From NCBI GenBank assembly GCA_023393015.1, contig JAEWMY010000017.1, positions 1 to 8,853 on the forward strand: a DNA stretch of 8,853 bases, written 5' to 3'. Both the position numbers and the translations under genes were made by a program. Position 1 is the stretch's first letter. Every line of letters begins with the position of its first letter. Positions 4,935 through 8,853 of the stretch are shown here, one piece after another. Under the pieces are notes generated by a model. It made no database searches. It worked only from the letters and a program-made list of their open reading frames with translations, and had not been told where the DNA came from. Source of the DNA: Spirochaetota bacterium. GTDB taxonomy: Bacteria > Spirochaetota > Spirochaetia > Treponematales > Treponemataceae.

Positions 4935-5303
4935 ATGACAATTATCGGTGTCGTATTGTTGGTCGTTTTCGTGCTGGTATGCCTGCTCATCGTGGCGCTC
5001 GTTCTTTTGCAAAACGAGGACGGCGACGGGCTCGGAGGCCTTTTCGCGGGCGGCAGTAATTCCGCCTTCGGTTCCCGCTCCGCCTCTGTACTCACGAAGG
5101 CGACGTACGTCGTCGTGACCCTGTTTTTCGTGACCGCGTTCTTCCTTGCGTTTATCCATCGCAGTCGGGGCGACACGGGTCTCGAGGAAGCGGCCCGAAT
5201 AGAGCAGGCCGAGACCGCGACCGAATGGTGGGACGAATCCGCCGAAGCTCCCGCCGCGGCGAATGACGCCGCGCCCGTTTCCGAAACCGGAACCGAGCAA
5301 TAA
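4935..5303 (+). CDS. secG: Protein-export membrane protein SecG
   Basis: A 122-residue inner-membrane subunit of the SecYEG translocon, which stimulates SecA-driven export. It has two membrane helices: residues about 3-25 (ending LIVALVLLQNEDGDGLGG) and about 56-74 (ATYVVVTLFFVTAFFLAF), joined by the typical glycine-rich cytoplasmic loop LFAGGSNSAFGSRSASVLTK, where the family's G-S-R motif is present (46-48). The C-terminal tail from about 75 to 122 is long, Ala/Glu-rich and acidic, beyond the usual short tail. ATG 4935 was chosen over TTG 4923 because GGAG at 4925-4928 is well spaced for it. The gene lies between tpiA and a PTS EIIA gene, with its own promoter at 4879-4907. Confidence 0.93.
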   Translation: MTIIGVVLLVVFVLVCLLIVALVLLQNEDGDGLGGLFAGGSNSAFGSRSASVLTKATYVVVTLFFVTAFFLAFIHRSRGDTGLEEAARIEQAETATEWWDESAEAPAAANDAAPVSETGTEQ

Positions 5304-5306
5304 TCC

Positions 5307-5310
5307 GGAG
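5307..5310 (+). promoter_or_regulatory. Ribosome binding site supporting a GTG start
   Basis: GGAG sits six bases before GTG 5317. In this frame upstream codons lie inside secG, so the GTG is the natural start of the PTS EIIA gene. Confidence 0.7.
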
Positions 5311-5316
5311 CGCAGC

Positions 5317-5790
5317 GTGGTACTCGGGAGCGTGTTCTCCCCCGGGCTCATAAAGGTGGGGCTCGAGGGCGAGGATAAGGAAGAGGTATTCGAAGAGCTC
5401 GTGGAGCTCTACGCGGCCGGGAAAAAGGGCGTGTCACGCGACGCGATCCTCTCGGCCGTTCGCGCGCGCGAGGAGAAGCAGACGACCGGCGTCAAGTCCG
5501 GGATGGCCTTTCCTCACGCGCAAACCGATCAGGTCAAGTCCGTCGTCGGATTGATCGGAATATCGCCTTCCGGAATCGATTACGACGCCATGGACGGAAA
5601 ACCCGTACATGTCGTATTCCTGATACTTTCGGGGATAGACGAGTGCTCCATGCACCTTCGCGTGCTGAAGCGCCTTTCCATCGTTCTGGAGGACCCGGAG
5701 ATATACCGGAGTCTCCTTGCGCAAAGGGATTCCGCGGGCGTGTACGAAACGCTCTGCAAGTACGAGACTATACTTACCAGTTCCGTGTAG
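5317..5790 (+). CDS. PTS EIIA domain protein, PtsN/fructose (type 2) class
   Basis: A 157-residue single-domain EIIA protein, the usual size for stand-alone type-2 EIIA (EIIA-Ntr) domains. Start is GTG 5317, supported by GGAG at 5307-5310; secG ends 13 bases earlier, indicating cotranscription. The active-site His67 lies in the hallmark segment KSGMAFPHAQTD (60-71), and flanking segments VSRDAILSAVRAREEKQTTG and KSVVGLIGIS fit the fold. The C-terminal helix HLRVLKRLSIVLEDPE is the family's usual end. In phosphotransferase cascades HPr-type proteins phosphorylate this His; stand-alone forms typically regulate transport or transcription rather than carry sugar. No EIIB, EIIC, HPr or EI gene lies in the window. 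The regulated target is unknown; neighbouring SecG and V-ATPase are possible but unsupported candidates. Confidence 0.9.
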   Translation: MVLGSVFSPGLIKVGLEGEDKEEVFEELVELYAAGKKGVSRDAILSAVRAREEKQTTGVKSGMAFPHAQTDQVKSVVGLIGISPSGIDYDAMDGKPVHVVFLILSGIDECSMHLRVLKRLSIVLEDPEIYRSLLAQRDSAGVYETLCKYETILTSSV

Positions 5791-5834
5791 CTTGCCCGAT
5801 GACAGGCACACGCCGACGCAAGTGGGGGTGCGAT

Positions 5835-6137
5835 ATGGAACAGGACGTAATTGGCCATCTCATTGACGTCGAACGGCTCGCGTATGACCTGTTGCTGGAC
5901 GCTCAAACGGAAGCGGATCGCAGGAAGGCCGCCGCCAAGGAGCAGGCGGAACGCGAGTTTCGCGCGGAATACGAAAAGATAATCACGGAATTAGAAGCGA
6001 TAAAATCAGCGGCGATCGCCTCGTGTGACGAACGTCAAACGCGCGAGTTCGCGGAGTTTGACGAACGCCTTGCCTCCATCAGCCAGGACCGGACAGCCTT
6101 CAACGACTATCTCGATTCGGTATTCTCCGGAAGCTGA
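5835..6137 (+). CDS. Putative V-type ATPase subunit H/G-like stalk protein
   Basis: A 100-residue soluble, mostly helical and highly charged protein with heptad-like spacing: LIDVERLAYDLLLDAQTEAD, then RRKAAAKEQAEREFRAEYEK and ITELEAIKSAAIAS. It has no signal peptide or membrane segment. Length, coiled-coil character and position directly before V-ATPase subunits C and I resemble the short peripheral-stalk subunit called H in archaea, G in Thermus and F in Enterococcus. That subunit pairs with subunit E to form the stator. ATG 5835 is preceded by a purine-rich GGGGGTG at 5824-5830. The PTS gene ends 44 bases upstream; the next gene starts three bases after its stop. Sequence similarity alone is weak because coiled coils resemble one another; the assignment leans on context. 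Confidence 0.65.
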   Translation: MEQDVIGHLIDVERLAYDLLLDAQTEADRRKAAAKEQAEREFRAEYEKIITELEAIKSAAIASCDERQTREFAEFDERLASISQDRTAFNDYLDSVFSGS

Positions 6138-6140
6138 TCG

Positions 6141-7160
6141 ATGGACAGAACCGCCGCCGATTCGTATGTATACGCCAAAGCGTGCGGCATGTACGCGCGT
6201 TCGTTCGTCGGGCCGAGAGCCAGGCGGCTTTTCGAGCCCAAACGGTTGCGCGACCTCTGGTCCATGCTGTACGGCGGCGAGGTTCCGCTCGTTCCGGAAG
6301 GACTTCTCGCGCTGCTCCTCGAGAGGAAAAGCGAGGAGAACGCCGTAAGGGACGTCATCACCCTCCTTTCGTCCTATGACACTCCCGACCCGCTCACGCG
6401 AGCCCTTCTTTCGCTCTATGACTACAGCAACTTGAAAGCCGCCTCGGCTTGGGCGGCGCTCGGCAGGGCCGATCCTCCCTTCATGGTCAATCTCGGCGCG
6501 TTCGCGATGCTCGATTACTCGGCCTGGCCCGACATCGGCGCCATGACCCGCTCGAGCCCGGTATCCTGGTACGACCGGGTGCCCGAAGAGGGCGAGCAGA
6601 TGGAGTGGGAGAGCAGGCTCGATCACGAGTATTACCGTTCCCTCTGGAAGGCGTTTTCTTCGGTTTCTTCCAGGGATCGGGCCGCGATCGAGGAGCTGAT
6701 ACGGGAAGAGATCGTCTTGCAGAACATAGTGTGGGCGATACGGCTTCGGGTGTATTACCGGAAAACCGAGGAAGAGATACTGCCACTTCTCGCCGGTCAC
6801 GACGAGGAACCGCGCGTGCGGGAAACGCTGTGCGGACCCGCCCTCGATACGACGCGTCGCGCGATCGATGCCCGCGACGAGTGGAAGGGCTGGAAGTACG
6901 CCTGGCTCCTCAATCCGGGAGAGGAGGGCGTTCCCTGGGAGATCGATCCGCGTTGGGCCCAGTTCGCCTCGGAAAAGCATCTCTACCGCAGGGCGCTCAG
7001 GCTGTTCCACCAGCATCCCTTCACGCTCGGCGTCCTGGTGGCCTTTTTCAAGATCAAGCAACTCGAGGAACAGAATATCCGCGTCGCCGCCGAGGGGATC
7101 AGGCTTGGCGCGACCGAAGGACAAATAAGCGAGTTTATGGGAGATACCCAGGATGCTTAA
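6141..7160 (+). CDS. Putative V-type ATPase subunit C (AC39/d family)
   Basis: A 339-residue soluble protein of the size expected for the C subunit (yeast d / AC39 family), the central-stalk cap that connects the rotor ring to the rotating axle. Sequence is helical throughout with scattered Tyr and Trp; the C-terminal helix at 301-323 (FFKIKQLEEQNIRVAAEGIRLG) is the best match to the family's conserved end. The N-terminal part (SYVYAKACGMYARSFVG) fits the usual Y-x-x-A start. Overall similarity is modest, so context counts: it follows the putative H/G-like gene by three bases and overlaps the certain subunit I gene by eight bases (7153-7160). GGAAG at 6129-6133 precedes the ATG. Treponemal C subunits diverge from textbook ones, so a diverged member is plausible. 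Confidence 0.78.
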   Translation: MDRTAADSYVYAKACGMYARSFVGPRARRLFEPKRLRDLWSMLYGGEVPLVPEGLLALLLERKSEENAVRDVITLLSSYDTPDPLTRALLSLYDYSNLKAASAWAALGRADPPFMVNLGAFAMLDYSAWPDIGAMTRSSPVSWYDRVPEEGEQMEWESRLDHEYYRSLWKAFSSVSSRDRAAIEELIREEIVLQNIVWAIRLRVYYRKTEEEILPLLAGHDEEPRVRETLCGPALDTTRRAIDARDEWKGWKYAWLLNPGEEGVPWEIDPRWAQFASEKHLYRRALRLFHQHPFTLGVLVAFFKIKQLEEQNIRVAAEGIRLGATEGQISEFMGDTQDA

Positions 7161-8853
7161 AACGACGAAGATGAAGCTGGTCGAGCTGATGATACTCAAG
7201 CAGGACATCGACCGTGTGCTCGAGTATCTCGGAAAGAACGCGAATTTCCAGATACAGAACGAAACCGATTTTTCGGGGTCGTCGTCGGAGAACCCCAATC
7301 GTGAATTCCTCGAGCGGCTGCATTCCGCGAGAAATTATCTCGGTCTCGCGGATTCGGACGAATTCGACAGCTCCATCTCCCTGCCTGCCGACGCCGATTG
7401 GGCTTCGGCGAACGATCTCCTCGCGGCAACCGAGGACTTGCGCAAGAGGGAGTTCGAGGCGGCGGAGGTCCGCAAGCGCGTGTCCGGCGCCTATGACGAG
7501 GCGCGGGCCTTCGCGAACCTGAAGGTCGCGTACAGCGAACTCGAGCATCTGACCTTTCTCGCGATGCGCGTCGGCAAGATCGACCCGTCCGTGATCGACG
7601 AACTGAAATTCGCCGTGGGAGACCGCGGCGTCATCGTCCCGCTCGGCGAGGATTCCTCCCGCATACTCGCGGCCGCCTCGAAGAAAGGTCGGTTCGCCCT
7701 CGATACCGAGCTCAAGCGGTTCGGTTTCGTACCGCTCGAGATTCCCGAGGGATTCAAGGGCGTTCCCGACGACGTGCTCGACGGCCTCAAGGGGCAGGTT
7801 GGCGAGGCCACTGCGACGCTTGACTCAATCGCGGCGGAGCGCGCGCGGTTCGCCGAACTGAAGGCGGGTGAGCTCATGCGGCTGATCGAGACTTTCACGC
7901 TCGCCTCGCAGGTGCGCGAGGTGCGCGAGGGTCTCGAGTCGACCCAACTCGTATACCGGCTCATGGGGTGGATCGGCGAGGACGACTCCTCCTCCCTCAT
8001 GCGCGATCTCGACAACCTCACCGAGGGGCGGGTCGCCATACGCGCCTATGCCCCGTCCGAAGTGCCGTCCGTCAAGAGCGGCAGGGAGAAGGTTCCCGTC
8101 CGGTACCGTCACGGTTCGTTCGTCAGGAGCTTCGAGCGGATGATCTTCAGCTACGGCGCTCCGCTGTACGGAACCATAGACCCGACGCCGATCGTCGCGT
8201 TTTTCTTCACGCTGTTGTTCGGGATCATGTTCGGCGACGTGGGACAGGGTCTCGTGTTCGTCCTCATGGGCTTCCTCCTCGTGTCGGGTAAAATCCGGCC
8301 CTTGCGCGGCTGGCGCCATTTCGGCCCGATCTTCCTGGCTATCGGTTGCTCGAGTTCCGTCATGGGACTCCTGACCGGCGAGTTCTTCGCGAATTCCGAG
8401 GTTTTACGCCCGTTCAGCCGGTGGGTTACCGGGCTTTTCGGCGAGCCGCGGAACCACATACTCGAGATGATGCCCTCCAAGGACTCGCTCGACAAGCTCA
8501 TCGTGTTTTTCGGGTTCACGCTCGTCGTCGGTTTCGTCATCAACTCGGTCGGTCTCGTGATCAACATCGTGAACCAGTTTTCCCTCGGAAGGCCGGCAAA
8601 GGCGATATTCAGCAAGACCGGCGTGGCAGGCGCGCTGTTCTTCTGGTACGTCGTCTTCGCCGCCGTGCGCATCGGGACGACCGGCGGGTCCATCCGCTGG
8701 TTCGACGCGGTATTCGTCATCGTTCCCCTTCTGGGGATATTTTTCGCCGAACCCCTGACCCGACTCGTCGAGGGACACCGGCCGGTGTTGGAAAACGGGG
8801 CGTTTTCGGCGATAATCGAGGGTGTCGTCGAGATACTCGAGGTCGTGTCGACG
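7153..8853 (+). CDS. atpI: V-type ATP synthase subunit I (a subunit), partial
   Basis: The frame runs uninterrupted from ATG 7153 to the window edge (567 codons), so the 3' end is missing; the family is about 600-670 residues. Residues 1 to about 340 form the soluble coiled-coil arm of the stator, with a mixed strand-helix segment (FLAMRVGKIDPSVIDELKFA, then GVIVPLGED). The membrane domain starts at the hallmark YGAPLYGTIDPTP (334-346), followed by FFFTLLFGIMFGDVGQG (350-366) and further helices near 390-409, 450-474, 490-506 and 520-534. The final window residues begin the next helical region. The conserved Arg facing the proton/ion path lies beyond the edge. GGGAGA at 7139-7144 precedes the start; it overlaps the previous gene by eight bases. 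Subunit K probably follows. Confidence 0.95.
   Translation, partial: MLKTTKMKLVELMILKQDIDRVLEYLGKNANFQIQNETDFSGSSSENPNREFLERLHSARNYLGLADSDEFDSSISLPADADWASANDLLAATEDLRKREFEAAEVRKRVSGAYDEARAFANLKVAYSELEHLTFLAMRVGKIDPSVIDELKFAVGDRGVIVPLGEDSSRILAAASKKGRFALDTELKRFGFVPLEIPEGFKGVPDDVLDGLKGQVGEATATLDSIAAERARFAELKAGELMRLIETFTLASQVREVREGLESTQLVYRLMGWIGEDDSSSLMRDLDNLTEGRVAIRAYAPSEVPSVKSGREKVPVRYRHGSFVRSFERMIFSYGAPLYGTIDPTPIVAFFFTLLFGIMFGDVGQGLVFVLMGFLLVSGKIRPLRGWRHFGPIFLAIGCSSSVMGLLTGEFFANSEVLRPFSRWVTGLFGEPRNHILEMMPSKDSLDKLIVFFGFTLVVGFVINSVGLVINIVNQFSLGRPAKAIFSKTGVAGALFFWYVVFAAVRIGTTGGSIRWFDAVFVIVPLLGIFFAEPLTRLVEGHRPVLENGAFSAIIEGVVEILEVVST

Noticed and set aside
4051..4941. Minus-strand open frame of 296 codons opposite tpiA
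   Set aside because: It is the complement of a certain gene and its translation is low-complexity Gly/Leu/Arg-rich sequence; taken as a coding shadow.
5769..5774. TATACT as a promoter -10 box for the V-ATPase operon
   Set aside because: No acceptable -35 box is found 16-18 bases upstream and no extended -10 motif; it lies in the last codons of the PTS gene.
6006..7298. Minus-strand open frame of 430 codons opposite the V-ATPase subunit H/G-like and C genes
   Set aside because: The product is Arg/Glu/Gly/Pro-rich without a family signature, has no convincing ribosome binding site, and opposes a conserved operon.
7912..7929. Tandem copy of GTGCGCGAG in the subunit I gene
   Set aside because: Two nine-base copies encode Val-Arg-Glu twice in a coiled-coil region; this is ordinary coding repetition.

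Overview
The window is GC-rich DNA with a strong preference for C or G at third codon positions. Every recognisable gene lies on the + strand and nearly all of it is coding. The set pgk, tpiA, secG and a V-type (not F-type) ATPase operon with subunits H/G-like, C and I suggests a spirochaete, most likely a high-GC Treponema relative. This rests on gene content and on my memory that treponemes keep pgk, tpiA and secG close together and use V-type ATPases. No 16S rRNA or other formal marker is present.

Layout. (1) 33-1292: phosphoglycerate kinase. (2) 1293-1608: the only gene-free stretch over 300 bases. It holds a run of four strong hairpins, the first spanning the pgk stop codon, then a textbook terminator and a strong sigma70-type promoter. 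(3) 1609-3933: a compact operon of four predicted lipoproteins: CsgG family, a small PEGA-like protein, a DUF4810 protein, and a GNA1162/DUF799 protein. Each gene overlaps the next by exactly four bases, and a terminator follows. (4) 4078-4827: triosephosphate isomerase, with a hairpin and T-run in its leader. (5) 4935-5303: SecG with its own promoter, followed 13 bases later by a PTS EIIA (PtsN-type) domain gene starting at GTG 5317. (6) 5835-8853: the beginning of a V-type ATPase operon: a short coiled-coil stalk subunit, subunit C, and subunit I, which runs off the right edge.

How the genes fit together. pgk and tpiA are glycolytic housekeeping genes, separated here by the lipoprotein operon. 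That operon looks like an envelope module: CsgG-family proteins form or resemble outer-membrane pores, but no curli subunit genes accompany it. SecG belongs to the Sec translocon, which exports lipoprotein precursors. The V-ATPase genes encode the stator and membrane part of an ion-translocating ATPase. The most unusual part of the sequence is the hairpin array at 1273-1407, bounded by an 8-base direct repeat that partly copies the pgk 3' end. No tRNA, rRNA, CRISPR array, transposase or integrase was seen.
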